A stretch of DNA of 64,000 nt, taken from positions 5,861-69,860 of the forward strand of contig NZ_CALJON010000040.1 in the NCBI RefSeq assembly GCF_937981445.1. The letters are read 5' to 3'. Within the stretch, counting starts at the first letter, position 1; every line of letters starts with the position of its first letter. Source of the DNA: an uncultured Veillonella sp. Lineage in GTDB: Bacteria; Bacillota; Negativicutes; Veillonellales; Veillonellaceae. Of the stretch, positions 5,781 to 15,480 are shown piece after piece. Under the pieces are notes generated by a model, which saw only the letters and a program-made list of their open reading frames with translations, was not told where the DNA came from and did no database searches. A program made the position numbers and the translations under genes.

Positions 5781-6485
5781 TTAAAGTTCAATAACTGGTG
5801 ATTCTTTAGTCAAAATATATTGGCTTACCTTAGCATCTAGTACTGCCTTTGCTTTTTCTGCCACAAAATGAAGCGCTTCACGCAACGCCTCTTCACGCTT
5901 TGGATCGACCAATTCAATAACTAAAAAAGCATTTTTTGTTTTTGGTGTAATCATCGTACGAGCTCCATCGCGCCAATTAAAACAACGACACACTGCGCCC
6001 ACATCATCTTTATAACAAAGTTCATTAGGCAGCGTCGGATTGTTCTCTTCTTCACCGATTAAATAGAATTCATCCCCACCATCGGTAATCGTTAATTTTA
6101 AATCGCCTACAAACGTATCCATATCTTCTGCGCCACAAGGAAGAGCATAGCACAAACTAGCCGCATTATAAATATCCACTAAAGGATTAATACTGCCAAC
6201 GGCTTTTTCCCCTTGAGAGCGTTTTAAAAGATTTTCAATACTAGAACGAACGCCCTTTTTAGTTTTAAATTTTTTATACGCCTCACGATATACCTTAATA
6301 ACTTCATTATCACTGAATACAGGTTCAGTCAAATAGGCCCCCGCCATTTCATTACTTTCTTTGAGCAAACTATCAAACTCTGGTAATTGCTCTTGTATAT
6401 TATTAAAATCTTTTAACGTTATGACGCCGATTTTAGCATTAGGGAATAAATTCCAAAAAGATTGATCTACAATAAACTGACTCAT
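5781..6485 (-). CDS. B3/B4 tRNA-binding-domain protein (PheRS beta-like, COG3382 type)
   Basis: This 234-residue protein starts at ATG 6485 behind GGGAGG; an upstream TTG would overlap the ribosome site. The whole chain resembles stand-alone proteins built on the B3/B4 domain of phenylalanyl-tRNA synthetase beta subunits, the domain that edits misacylated tRNA. Recognisable segments are the opening FIVDQSFWNLFPNAKIGVI, the central NPLVDIYNAASLCYALPCGAED, and NWRDGARTMITPKTKNAFLVIE near residue 180. Members are thought to bind or edit aminoacyl-tRNA, but few have been tested. Upstream, a minus-strand promoter, a tetraloop hairpin and a terminator form an attenuator-like leader (6617-6726), followed by four 15-bp repeats. 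Confidence 0.8.
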   Translation of the reverse strand: MSQFIVDQSFWNLFPNAKIGVITLKDFNNIQEQLPEFDSLLKESNEMAGAYLTEPVFSDNEVIKVYREAYKKFKTKKGVRSSIENLLKRSQGEKAVGSINPLVDIYNAASLCYALPCGAEDMDTFVGDLKLTITDGGDEFYLIGEEENNPTLPNELCYKDDVGAVCRCFNWRDGARTMITPKTKNAFLVIELVDPKREEALREALHFVAEKAKAVLDAKVSQYILTKESPVIEL

Positions 6486-6520
6486 ATTAATACCTCCCAA
6501 CTAATTAGTAAACAGTACGC

Positions 6521-6580
6521 TAGTAGCCAATTCACCAGTAACTAATCCGCCAGTAGCCGATTCACTAGTAACTGATTCAC
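6521..6580. repeat. 15-bp tandem repeat, four copies
   Basis: Units at 6521-6535, 6536-6550, 6551-6565 and 6566-6580 follow the pattern (T/C)AGTA(G/A)C(C/T)(A/G)AT(T/C)C(A/G)C. They lie in the 5' leader of the B3/B4 gene. Confidence 0.85.
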
Positions 6581-6616
6581 GGAATACAAATAGAGACAAT
6601 ATAATGCTCTATTTAT

Positions 6617-6726
6617 CAAAAAAGCATACCTCCACATATCTTCTAAGACCTAACGATATGCGTGGCATGCTTTCGCACACTACCCGGTGGCAGTATTCAT
6701 ATATAATTGATGATGTTAGTATAGCA
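6617..6726 (-). promoter_or_regulatory. Attenuator-like leader or small RNA upstream of the B3/B4 gene
   Basis: On the minus strand an extended -10 box (TGC-TATACT, 6726-6718) is followed by a predicted RNA of about 95 nt. A small hairpin with a GAAA tetraloop (GTGC-GAAA-GCAT, about 6680-6665) overlaps the 5' arm of a long stem (AAAGCAT...GATATG against CATATC...ATGCTTT, 6673-6618) that ends in T6. The two structures compete for AAAGCAT, as in a riboswitch or attenuator. No known riboswitch class is recognised. It could equally be a stand-alone small RNA. Confidence 0.5.
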
Positions 6727-6740
6727 CAAAGCGCTTACCA

Positions 6741-6815
6741 ATGATAGCGATTCTTTTACTCCACTACATGATAGCTATTATTTTACTCTACTACATAATA
6801 GCTATTATTTTATTA
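6741..6815. repeat. 27-bp tandem repeat, nearly three copies
   Basis: Units start at 6741, 6768 and 6795 and share AT(G/A)ATAGC(T/G)ATT followed by a T-rich half and ACTAC. They lie between the CorA-type gene and the attenuator-like leader. Confidence 0.8.
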
Positions 6816-6929
6816 CGCCATAAATAAAAACTAACTAAACGGTAATTAAAGTACAGCTAAGCTATAAACAAATGTAACTCTGCGAAAAATAAATTCAACT
6901 ACACCCTAAGTAACCTTAAGGCCCTATAA

Positions 6930-7889
6930 TTATAAGAAATCATTTTTCCACAACAATAGACTGGCAATACAAGTTACAAGCACAGCAATGCCAATGACGA
7001 TTTCAAAGCCACCGCCTCCTGTCCAGTCTTGGAAGGGCACCGGCACATTGACCCCCCACAAACTAAATATAACAGTAGGTACAGCTAAAATAATTGTCAT
7101 AGATGCTAAGAGCTTCATGACCATATTAAGATTATTAGAAATGATGGACGTGAAGGCATTCATCATGTTCATCAAAATGTTAGAGTACATCTCAACCATC
7201 TCGATGGCCTGCTTATTTTCAATAATTACGTCTTCCAATAAATCCTCATCCTCATCATACATCTTAAGTAAATGACGTACGTCTTCATGACGACGAATGC
7301 GCAAAATACGCTCCATTACTGTTCCATTCGTCTTGAGGGCAGAAGTAAAATATGTCATGGATTTCTGTAATTCAAGTAATTGGAAAAAGTCTTTATTCTT
7401 GGTAGTATGACGTAATTGTATTTCAATATCATCACTGCGACGATTGATTTGTTGCAAATAACGTAAAAACAAAGTGGCTGTACGATACATAATCTGGAAT
7501 AAGAAACGAGTTTTCTTAAATGTATAAAAAGTAGCCACTTGATTGTTTAAAAATGGGTATAAGATTTCAGATTCTTCCAAGCACACTGTGATAAAGAAGT
7601 CCGGCGTCAAGAAAATGCCCAGCGGCACCGTATCATAACTATCGCTACCACGCAATGCTGGTATGTTAATTACTACAAATATATAGTTTTCTTCAATTTC
7701 TACGTGCGAACGTTCTTCCATATCGAGGGCTGTTTTAAGCACATCTGTAGGGATTTCCGTCATGATGTTGACTAGTGCTAGCTCATCGGGGTCAGGATTC
7801 ACCAAGTTAATCCACGAGCCCTTTGTTGCATCCGCTACAGTTGTATCTGATAAAAGCTCGCCGTCTTCATGTTTGTATACCGTGAGCAT
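6930..7889 (-). CDS. CorA-family divalent metal ion transporter
   Basis: This 319-residue membrane protein starts at ATG 7889 (MLTVYKHEDGE), behind GGGAGGTGG; the longer reading frame would run over that ribosome site. Family features are an acidic N-terminal cytoplasmic alpha/beta domain, a long helical funnel (about 130-255, RRSDDIEIQLR, YDEDEDLLEDVIIENKQAIEM), and two C-terminal membrane helices. The end of TM1 reads SLWGVN, the position of the GMN selectivity motif; here it is GVN, a conservative variant. The tail LLWKNDFL is typical of the family (usually ...KKKxWL/F). It probably imports or exports Mg2+ or a related cation. It has no partner gene and is separated from its neighbours by repeats. 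Confidence 0.88.
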   Translation of the reverse strand: MLTVYKHEDGELLSDTTVADATKGSWINLVNPDPDELALVNIMTEIPTDVLKTALDMEERSHVEIEENYIFVVINIPALRGSDSYDTVPLGIFLTPDFFITVCLEESEILYPFLNNQVATFYTFKKTRFLFQIMYRTATLFLRYLQQINRRSDDIEIQLRHTTKNKDFFQLLELQKSMTYFTSALKTNGTVMERILRIRRHEDVRHLLKMYDEDEDLLEDVIIENKQAIEMVEMYSNILMNMMNAFTSIISNNLNMVMKLLASMTIILAVPTVIFSLWGVNVPVPFQDWTGGGGFEIVIGIAVLVTCIASLLLWKNDFL

Positions 7890-7977
7890 ACGCCACCTCC
7901 CATTCATTTCATCTTATACTTCATCATAAACAACAATGATAAGGTAAGTCAAGAGCCGAATCAAGGGATTTTACAAA

Positions 7978-8042
7978 AAGAAAACATCCTGTCCTAATGT
8001 AATTTACAATGTGTAAATTTGTCATTTAGAACAGGACGTTTT
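7978..8042 (-). terminator. Terminator of the metal ATPase gene
   Basis: On the minus strand ACGTCCTGTTCTAAATG pairs with CATTAGGACAGGATGT, enclosing a smaller AATTTACA/TGTAAATT hairpin, and ends in TTTTCTTTTT. Confidence 0.8.
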
Positions 8043-8046
8043 CTAC

Positions 8047-10194
8047 TTAACGCTGATATAAAATGCGAATGGAATTTAAAATACAAAGAATTGATACGCC
8101 AGTATCGGCAAACACGGCTAACCACATATTCGCAAAGCCAAAAAGACCGATGAGCATAATCAAAATTTTAATACCCAATGCAAAAATTACATTTTGCCAA
8201 GCTATGGACAAGGTATTCTTCGCTATGGCTAATGACTGTGCTACCGAATCAATGCTCGGACTCATATATACCACATCTGCCGCTTCAATGGCAGCATCAG
8301 CACCACTTCCCATGGCACCACCCACATCAGCACCGGCTAAAACAGGCGCATCATTAATCCCATCGCCAACGAACATGGTAGGCCCATACGTACTGCGCAA
8401 TTCCTGCATGACCGCTAATTTATCCTCTGGCAATAATTCAGCTCGTACCGCATCAATACCTGCCGCAGCAGCCATATATTGAGCGCCCGCCTTCGTATCG
8501 CCAGTAAGCATAATCGTTTGAAGTCCACGGGATTTTAATGCCCCTACAGCAGCTTTCGTATCCTCTTTGAGACTATCGGCAATTAAAATAGATCCTATAT
8601 ACTGTCCATTCACTGCAACGAAAACTTCACTGCCATAAGCAGCTGGCTCTGGCAACATGCCCTGAATTCCCAGCTCCTTAAATAGACGACGATTCCCAAC
8701 GGCCACTTCTTCACCCTGAACACAGCCAGTCATACCGCGCCCAGATAGCTCTGTTAGATTTGTTGCCTTAGTGAATGAAAGATTCCGTGCCTTCGCCTCA
8801 TTCACCACACTCACAGCGACGGGATGAGTAGATTGTACTTCAAGAGCCGCTGCATACTGTAAAATTTCATCCCCTTGCAAAACCTTATGCGCCTTAGAAC
8901 GGCTAGTGCTTACGGAGTCACTCGCTTGAGCTTGGGCTATAGCAGGTTTTATATCACGAACGGCAAACACGCCCGTTGTTAATGTACCCGTTTTATCCAT
9001 AGCCACAGCTTTAATGCGCGTCATCGCTTCCATGGATAAACCACCTTTAAATAAGATGCCATGCCGCGAGCCCTTGCCGATACCTGCAAAAAATGCTAAT
9101 GGCACACTTAATACTAAAGCGCAAGGGCAACTAATAACTAAAAATGTTAAAGCTGTGTAAATCCAGTAACTCCAGTTACCTGTAATAAGCGATGGAACCA
9201 AAGCAACTAATACAGCAATGCCTACAACAATAGGCGTGTACACACGAGCAAAACGCGTAATAAAACGATCCAATTTAGGCTTTGTAGCTGACGCATTCTC
9301 TACAGCTTCTAAAATGCGCATCACCATGGAATCTTTTAACTCTTTGTCTACACGCATCAGAATACGACCACTTTCATTGATACAGCCAGATAAAATAGAA
9401 TCACCAGGCTTTACTAAAACTGGTACTGGCTCACCGGTTACCGGTGCTGTATCAACTTGGGTAGCCCCATCTACCACAGTCCCATCAAGAGGAATTCGTT
9501 CCCCTGCTAACACTTCTACAGTCTGACCAATGCGAATTGATTTAGGATCAACTAACGTCATCTGTCCAGAAGCATCAACTAAGCGAACTTGCTCCGGCCT
9601 CATATCAATGGCTTCCATAATAGCGGAGCGACTGCGGGCCGTAGCCTTTTCTTCAAAGAGTTCACCAATTCTAAAAAATAGCATAACCCCTACAGCTTCA
9701 GGCGCTTCGCCAATAATGAGAGCCCCTAATGTAGCCACACTCATGAGGAAATTCTCATCAAAAATCTGCCCCGAGCCTATATTTTTCAAGGCTGTAAACA
9801 AAATCTCCCAACCTAAAATTAAATAGGTAATAACAAGCATACCTAGCTCTATATGCTTAGGAATTCCATCCACTAATAAATCCACCAACATAACAATAAT
9901 ACCAATAATAATGGCTATGATGTCGCCACGATTACTGCTGTGCTCATGATGAGATTCACCTTTATTAGGACGCTCATATAGTTCCACGGCCACCCCCTCC
10001 TCTATGGAGTCACAAATCGCTTGAATATCCCTAACTAAATTCGCATTATCTGCTATCGAGGAATTAATACGTAATTGTTGTGTCCCAATAGAAAACGAAG
10101 CATCCTCAACCGTATATAAGGATTTGATTTTATCTTCAATTTTGGCCGCACAATTGGCACAAGTTAAGTTTTTTAAAAGAAGTACCCGTTCCAT
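8047..10194 (-). CDS. P1B-type heavy-metal ATPase (Zn/Cd/Pb exporter)
   Basis: This 715-residue pump exports soft divalent metals at the cost of ATP. Start ATG 10194 follows AAAGGA; the longer frame to 10227 has no better site. Domains in order: an HMA metal-binding domain with TCANCAAK (Cys12, Cys15), a short His-rich linker (GESHHEHSS), membrane helices, the actuator motif TGEP at about 253, the CPC transport motif (SCPCAL, about 356-358), phosphorylation site DKTGTLT at about 400, and hinge GDGINDAP. The last helix reads FADTGVSILCILNSIRIL, where the Asp is typical of the Zn/Cd/Pb subgroup (ZntA/CadA) rather than copper pumps. A consensus promoter with an ArsR/SmtB operator lies 340 bp upstream, so metal induction is likely. 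Confidence 0.93.
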   Translation of the reverse strand: MERVLLLKNLTCANCAAKIEDKIKSLYTVEDASFSIGTQQLRINSSIADNANLVRDIQAICDSIEEGVAVELYERPNKGESHHEHSSNRGDIIAIIIGIIVMLVDLLVDGIPKHIELGMLVITYLILGWEILFTALKNIGSGQIFDENFLMSVATLGALIIGEAPEAVGVMLFFRIGELFEEKATARSRSAIMEAIDMRPEQVRLVDASGQMTLVDPKSIRIGQTVEVLAGERIPLDGTVVDGATQVDTAPVTGEPVPVLVKPGDSILSGCINESGRILMRVDKELKDSMVMRILEAVENASATKPKLDRFITRFARVYTPIVVGIAVLVALVPSLITGNWSYWIYTALTFLVISCPCALVLSVPLAFFAGIGKGSRHGILFKGGLSMEAMTRIKAVAMDKTGTLTTGVFAVRDIKPAIAQAQASDSVSTSRSKAHKVLQGDEILQYAAALEVQSTHPVAVSVVNEAKARNLSFTKATNLTELSGRGMTGCVQGEEVAVGNRRLFKELGIQGMLPEPAAYGSEVFVAVNGQYIGSILIADSLKEDTKAAVGALKSRGLQTIMLTGDTKAGAQYMAAAAGIDAVRAELLPEDKLAVMQELRSTYGPTMFVGDGINDAPVLAGADVGGAMGSGADAAIEAADVVYMSPSIDSVAQSLAIAKNTLSIAWQNVIFALGIKILIMLIGLFGFANMWLAVFADTGVSILCILNSIRILYQR

Positions 10195-10299
10195 ACGACA
10201 TTCCTTTCTCCTCATAAAGTCTATCATTATTCACACTGAATATAGCACGCTTTATACTTTACTATAGTCTAATTAAACCTGACTATAATTTAACTTATA

Positions 10300-10400
10300 T
10301 TTTACTACCCTGCTATTCTATACTGCTTTACAGTCCTGATACTGGGCCGGCTACAGTTCTCATGATTTTACTACCGTGCTATTTTATACTGCGTTACAGT
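10300..10400. repeat. 35-bp direct repeat, two copies 66 bp apart
   Basis: 10300-10334 and 10366-10400 differ at only three positions (TTTTACTACC(C/G)TGCTATT...TTACAGT). They lie in the long 5' leader of the metal ATPase gene. Confidence 0.85.
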
Positions 10401-10470
10401 GCCAATTACACTTACCTATAGTGTAAATTATGCTTACCTACAGCGCCAATTATACTTACCTATAGTGCAA
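10401..10470. repeat. 22-bp tandem repeat, about 3.2 copies
   Basis: Units at 10401-10422, 10423-10444 and 10445-10466, with a partial fourth, share G(C/T)(C/A)AATTA(C/T)(A/G)CTTACCTA. They are part of the transcribed leader of the ATPase gene. Confidence 0.85.
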
Positions 10471-10506
10471 TTTGTACTAAATTAGACTACCATTTCACCC
10501 TTCATC

Positions 10507-10572
10507 AAACATATGAACAACTGTTCATATGTTTCTTAACTATATTATAAAATGACGGATAATTAATGTCAA
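10507..10572 (-). promoter_or_regulatory. Consensus promoter with 12-2-12 ArsR/SmtB-type operator for the metal ATPase
   Basis: On the minus strand TTGACA (10572-10567) and TATAAT (10549-10544) are exact hexamers with a 17-bp spacer. At the predicted start lies a perfect inverted repeat (10508-10533): AACATATGAACA, two bases, TGTTCATATGTT. The 12-2-12 spacing and ATATGAACA core are the known operator form of the Zn/Cd-sensing ArsR/SmtB family (SmtB, CzrA, CadC type). A bound repressor would block the start site. The cognate regulator is not adjacent. Confidence 0.85.
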
Positions 10573-10722
10573 TATGGGGGTAGGGGAATAAAAAAGGAAT
10601 ATGAAACTCAGCTGATTACTTAATTTCATATTCCCTTACAATTCAATTATATTCGATACAAGTTCTATTGGCTATTATTGGTTTTAAGAAAACAAGCTTC
10701 AATAATAACCTCATTTGTTTTA

Positions 10723-11632
10723 TTATGAGTTAGTATACATCAATTTAAACATTTCAACTAATTCTTGCATTCGTTTAGAAAGTCTAGTTTTTCTTTGCTT
10801 AATCCACCATACTTCAGTCTTAAATTCGCTATTTTCAATAGGTATACTATGTAAATTACGTTCTTCAAAATAGTTTCGATTAATACCAAGCTGAAATGAA
10901 AATGCATCAGTTTCCAATAAAAAGTTTTGTATATCTAAATTGTCATCCACAAATACTTCATGCTTTATCTCTGTTAACTTAACACCGTCAATCTCAAGAA
11001 AATACGATAAATTAGAAAAATAATCATCTCTAAATCGGACTGTAGGCAAGCCAATCAACTCTTTCATATTAACCGATTGTTGATTATAAATTGGACTTTT
11101 AGGCCCTACAACTACGAAAATACTATCGACACCCAGTAAAGAAGCCTCCAAATCCGAATTCTTAAGTATACTACTTAACTTTTGGCTTTGAGCAGGATCT
11201 GATGTAATAATTCCAATTTCACTTTTTCCCTCTTTTACTAACTCTAATACTTTTCCTAAACGTCCTACATAGTATCGAAGTCCCATGTGTTCTTTACTGT
11301 ATTTCATAAAGTTTAGCTACTACAGTAGATATAACGGGCATTGGATAAGAGGCTATTGTTAAGGTTGTGCTCGATACATCCTGTTCCGAAAGGCCTTCAA
11401 TTAACTCCAATTGCGCAATCACAATCTTAGCATATTCATATAATTTTTTCCCACTCTCAGTTAACTCAACACCACGTCGATTCCGTTTAAATAATTCTAC
11501 ATTTAACTCTTTTTCTAAATTTGCAATGGCTTTACTCAAACTAGGCTGCGACATATAAAGTACCGTCGCGGCCTTATTAAAGCTACCTTCAGAGGCTATA
11601 GTCAAAAAATACTTTAAATTTTGTAACTCCAT
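10723..11632 (-). pseudogene. LysR-family regulator gene broken by a frameshift
   Basis: The first reading frame (11632 to 11294, 112 residues) carries the complete LysR helix-turn-helix (LKYFLTIASEGSFNKAA, SQPSLSKAIANLEKEL, LFKRNRRGVELTESG). The second (11307 to 10723) continues the effector-binding domain (KVLELVKEGKSEIGIITSDP to EMFKLMYTNS). Together they give the usual 300-305 residues. The second frame is offset by +1, so one extra base (or two missing) lies near 11294-11307; there is no homopolymer there to suggest slippage. The adjacent permease and lyase genes make an amino-acid catabolic regulator likely. It could be a sequencing error, but the lyase in the same cluster is also broken. 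Confidence 0.85.
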
Positions 11633-11756
11633 ATTTTTCCAACCTTTCTCCCCTACACAAGTATAAGCAATAATAAGCCGTTTTCCTAGTCTTAATTTTT
11701 AATATATAGAAATCATAGCCATCTCGAATTATATGCATCTTTTCCCTTCATGCATA

Positions 11757-11800
11757 CAAAAAACTCCTATACATAGGAATCCCTATATATAGGAGTTTTT
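11757..11800. terminator. Terminator downstream of the amino-acid permease
   Basis: AAAAACTCCTATA pairs with TATAGGAGTTTTT around a short loop, with A- and T-runs on both sides. It lies just past the permease stop. Confidence 0.85.
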
Positions 11801-11809
11801 CATTTCATA

Positions 11810-13225
11810 TTATAATTTTGTATTAGTAATTGTCTTACTAATAAGATTAGCTTTCATCGCCAACTTTTGATGTCTCTTTTTTACTTGATATCCCATATAA
11901 ATAATTAACAACCATATAGGAGCAATAAATATAGCAATTCTATAATCCGGCATTATCGTCATCACTATGGCTATCATGGCAAAGTAAGCAATAGCAATAT
12001 AATTAGTATACGGATAAAAAGGCATTTTATAAGCTAACTTTTCGGCAGCCTCTGTTCCTATTTTCTTTCTAAACTTCATTTGCGTGATTAAAATCATCAC
12101 CCAATTAATTAATGCTGCAATTGTAGCTACGGACATAACATAAACAAATAGTTTTTGTGGCATTAGTATATTCAAAATAACCACAATGCCTACTACAAAG
12201 GAAGATGCAAGTACACCGGCCCATGGGACACCATGTTTATTAACTTTTTTCAAAAAAGCTGGTGCATTACCTTGTAACGCTAACGCATGGAGCATACGTG
12301 CATTACTATACAAGCAGCTATTGTATGCAGAAAATACAGCTGTCAAAACAATTACATTTAGTACTGAGGCAGCACTAGAAATTCCGAGTTTCATAAAAAT
12401 TTCAACAAAAGGACTTCCTGAAAGACCTACTTGGTTCCATGGATATAAAGTAACTAACACTAACATAGAACCCACATAAAATATGATAATACGCCCAATT
12501 ATTAAATTAGTGGCTTTAGGAATAGTCTTTGATGGATCATCTGCTTCACCTGCAGTAATACCTATTAATTCGGTACCACCAAAAGCAAATGTAATTACAA
12601 CAAATGATAAGATAATCCCCCATAAACCATTAGGGAAAAAACCACCATTAACAAATAAATTATCAAACCCTACTGGACGGCCATCAACACCTAAACCAGT
12701 AAAAATAATTACAGCACCAAATATAATCATCGCAATAATTGCTACGACTTTTACTAGAGCTCCCCAGAATTCAATTTCACCAAAGGCTTTTACATTACTT
12801 AAATTAATAATATTAACTAGAATAAATAGTATTAATTCTGGTATCCAAACCGGTAAGTCTGGTAACCAAAAATTAACATATACACCTACAACAGAAATTT
12901 CTGCCATAGAAATAGCAATATAATTGAACCAATAATTCCATCCTGATAAAAAGCCCGGGAACTCTCCCCAATAATCATATGCATAGGTACTAAAAGAGCC
13001 AGATACTGGATTATGTACAGCCATTTCGCCCAATGCACGTACTACTAAATAGATAAAAATACCGCCAATAATATATGAAATAGTAACTGCTGGACCTGCT
13101 AGCTGAATCGTACTTGCAGAACCATAAAATAATCCCGTCCCAATCGCACAGCCTAATGCAATCATTTGAATGTGCCGATCTTTTAGCCCGCGCTTCAAAT
13201 CATTTTCTTTCATACCCTTCACCAT
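11810..13225 (-). CDS. Amino-acid permease, APC superfamily AAT family
   Basis: This 471-residue protein has about 12 hydrophobic helices. The opening LKRGLKDRHIQMIALGCAIGTGLFYGSA is the hallmark of the AAT family (AroP, GabP, ProY type), with the GxGxG-like unwound TM1 segment. Later SAYNSCLYSNARMLHALA is the conserved TM8 region. Substrate cannot be read from the sequence; the neighbouring tryptophanase-family lyase and ridA suggest an aromatic or hydroxy amino acid. The start is uncertain: ATG 13225 is only 2-3 bases from AAGGAT, GTG 13222 is better spaced, and ATG 13213 follows a weaker site. The gene is intact although the lyase and LysR genes flanking it are broken. Confidence 0.88.
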   Translation of the reverse strand: MVKGMKENDLKRGLKDRHIQMIALGCAIGTGLFYGSASTIQLAGPAVTISYIIGGIFIYLVVRALGEMAVHNPVSGSFSTYAYDYWGEFPGFLSGWNYWFNYIAISMAEISVVGVYVNFWLPDLPVWIPELILFILVNIINLSNVKAFGEIEFWGALVKVVAIIAMIIFGAVIIFTGLGVDGRPVGFDNLFVNGGFFPNGLWGIILSFVVITFAFGGTELIGITAGEADDPSKTIPKATNLIIGRIIIFYVGSMLVLVTLYPWNQVGLSGSPFVEIFMKLGISSAASVLNVIVLTAVFSAYNSCLYSNARMLHALALQGNAPAFLKKVNKHGVPWAGVLASSFVVGIVVILNILMPQKLFVYVMSVATIAALINWVMILITQMKFRKKIGTEAAEKLAYKMPFYPYTNYIAIAYFAMIAIVMTIMPDYRIAIFIAPIWLLIIYMGYQVKKRHQKLAMKANLISKTITNTKL

Positions 13226-13420
13226 TATCCTTATTTGTATTCAACTAAAGTATCTTATGTTGTTAGGTTAACCCTGCAATATTTAATTGAACAACATACG
13301 CACTGAAGTTACAGTACCTAAGAATACATCATAAGGTCGCTCTTTATGGCTCCCCACCGAGCATTGATGAAATGTCTTATCAAACTATATGTTCAATCCT
13401 TATTGCCATGTTCTTATAAA

Positions 13421-13463
13421 ATAAGGAGCTATAAAAGACTTTCGTTTTTCATAGCTCCTTTCT
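13421..13463 (-). terminator. Terminator of the broken lyase gene
   Basis: AAGGAGCTATAAAA pairs with the complementary TTTTCATAGCTCCTT around TTTCG; on the minus strand it is followed by ATTTTAT. Confidence 0.7.
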
Positions 13464-13487
13464 AAACATTTAATTACCTAGAGTATA

Positions 13488-15100
13488 TTATTTTGCTTCA
13501 TTCTTATATGGTTCTAAGAATGCATGGAAATGACGCATTGGAAGATTGTGACCCATTGTAATACGCATATTAGGAATAGATTCACGATCTTTATAAAGTT
13601 CTGTAACTGCTTCAATAACATAGTCTAAATGTTCTTGATTTAATTGGTCGCGGTTTACAGCAAAGCGAACAACATTTACCATTTCTTTTTGTTGTTCTGG
13701 AGTTTTTAAATCATACTCCATACTGTAATCCCCTAATTCAGATACACGAATACCATAACGACGAATTAATTCTAAGCTAAACCCTTCACCTGCAAATGTT
13801 TCATGCCCACGTTTATAATCAAAGAATTTATCCATATCAAGATATACACCATGTCCACCAGCTGGTAGTACTACTGGAAGACCCGCTTTATGGAAACCTT
13901 GAGCTAAATACTCACATTGTGATACACGTTCATGCAAGTAATCAAAACGGCCTGTTTCATATAAGCCAACAGTCAACGCCATTATATCACGGCCACTCAT
14001 ACCACCATAGGAGTCATTACCATACGAGGAAATTTGTTTCACTTTTAATAGAATACCGATATCAGTTGTTACATTTCCTTGTTCGTCAAAATCACTGAAT
14101 TTTTTCCAGAAGTATCCTTTATCTCTAAATGCTAAGATACCACCCATATTGGCATGTCCATCTTTTTTAAGACTCGCTGTAAAACCATCACAATATGAGA
14201 ACATTTCTTTTGCAATTTCAAAGATAGACTTATCAGCATATCCTTCTTCATTCATTTTAATAAAATAACAGTTTTCTGCCCAGCGTGCTGCATCTAGCAT
14301 AAATGGAATTTCATACTTGTGCGAATATTTTCCATTGATACTGGCTGTCCACACACCGTGTTGTTAGTAATAGTAGTATAAACCATTGGCACATTTTCTG
14401 GACCAACTTCTTCAATAAGTCGTTCCAATTTTTCTGTATCCATATTACCTTTAAATGGATTTTTGTCGTACTTTCCACCTTCAGGAACTTCCCATAAGAG
14501 CTTCATATCAAAGCAATTTCGAGGTGTGGAACCCATTTGTTTAATATTCCCTTCAGTAGTATCAAAATGACCATTGGAAGGAATCATAAAATTTTTCCCT
14601 GGATGACGATCATTTAGGATTTTACTTACTAAACTAAATAGAAGAGACTCTGCACAACGCCCTTGAGGAACAATAAAGGTATTAGGTCGTTCCATTTGGG
14701 CTGCCCCGCCATTAAATAATGTACCTTCATATTCAGTAAGATACATTTCATCCATCATTTTTTCAATATCTTCACAACCAGTACGAACTAAATCAACAAT
14801 ACGTTTTTGATTATCGCCGCGTTCAAATACATCTCGTAAAGCATCTAACAGACAATAATACCCTTTATTCCGACCATATGCTTCATCACCCAAAAGCATG
14901 GCACTCCACTGTAAATCAGTCATCGCTGTTGTACCAGAGTCAGATAACATATCTACCGTTAACATACCTGCTGGAAATGCAAATTCATTATAATGTGTAG
15001 CTTTTAAAACTCGTTCACGTTGCTCCACAGTCACTGCCGGAATATTCCGTTTAACATAACACATAGATTTAGGGGTTTTGGTTTTAAGTGGATAATTCAT
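13488..15100 (-). pseudogene. Tryptophanase/tyrosine phenol-lyase family gene broken by a small deletion
   Basis: PLP-dependent beta-eliminating lyases split an amino acid such as tryptophan or tyrosine to pyruvate, ammonia and the side chain. The 5' part (15100 to 14294) includes SDSGTTAMTDLQWSAMLLGDEAY and NNTVCGQPVSMENIR; the 3' part resumes at KYEIPFMLDAARWAENCYFIK and includes the Lys region SLKKDGHANMGG. Between N-I and K-Y only 5 nt remain where E. coli TnaA, as I remember it, has 24, so about 19 nt are missing and the frame shifts; the offset of the two frames agrees. It is therefore a deletion, not a single-base error. Start ATG 15100 follows GGAGG. Substrate choice between Trp and Tyr is not resolved. 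Confidence 0.85.
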
Positions 15101-15350
15101 AATTACAACCTCCATAATAATACACCGCCTATGTATAACACCCCGGTTATCTCCTAGTGACTAGCGGACAGCGTTATAAATAAAGCCACCTTAATTATTT
15201 GTTGAATGCATATTTACTATGCTTATATGTTATCATTAGTCAAGGTTATAGTCTAACTTCTAAAAGTTATTACTGAGTAATAACTTTTTCTCATATCTAT
15301 TGTTTTTTTATCATTTTAAATAAATATATTGATAAACTCTAAACGAGAAA

Positions 15351-15386
15351 CAAAAAAGGACATCAGATTCTCACCTAATGTCCTCA
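15351..15386 (-). terminator. Terminator of ridA
   Basis: On the minus strand GAGGACATTAGG and CTGATGTCCT pair and are followed by T6. Confidence 0.85.
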
Positions 15387-15480
15387 TTTTGCTATTCAAG
15401 CTTATATAAATACAGAATATTATATAATTGTCTTATCAATAGCAATATATATCTTATTAAATTTATAAGAATATAAAACC

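Noticed and set aside
6618..6720. ZTP (pfl) riboswitch, because GCCACCGGG resembles its 3' motif
   Set aside because: The required 5' half (GGGTCGTG...CTGGCG) is absent upstream on the minus strand.
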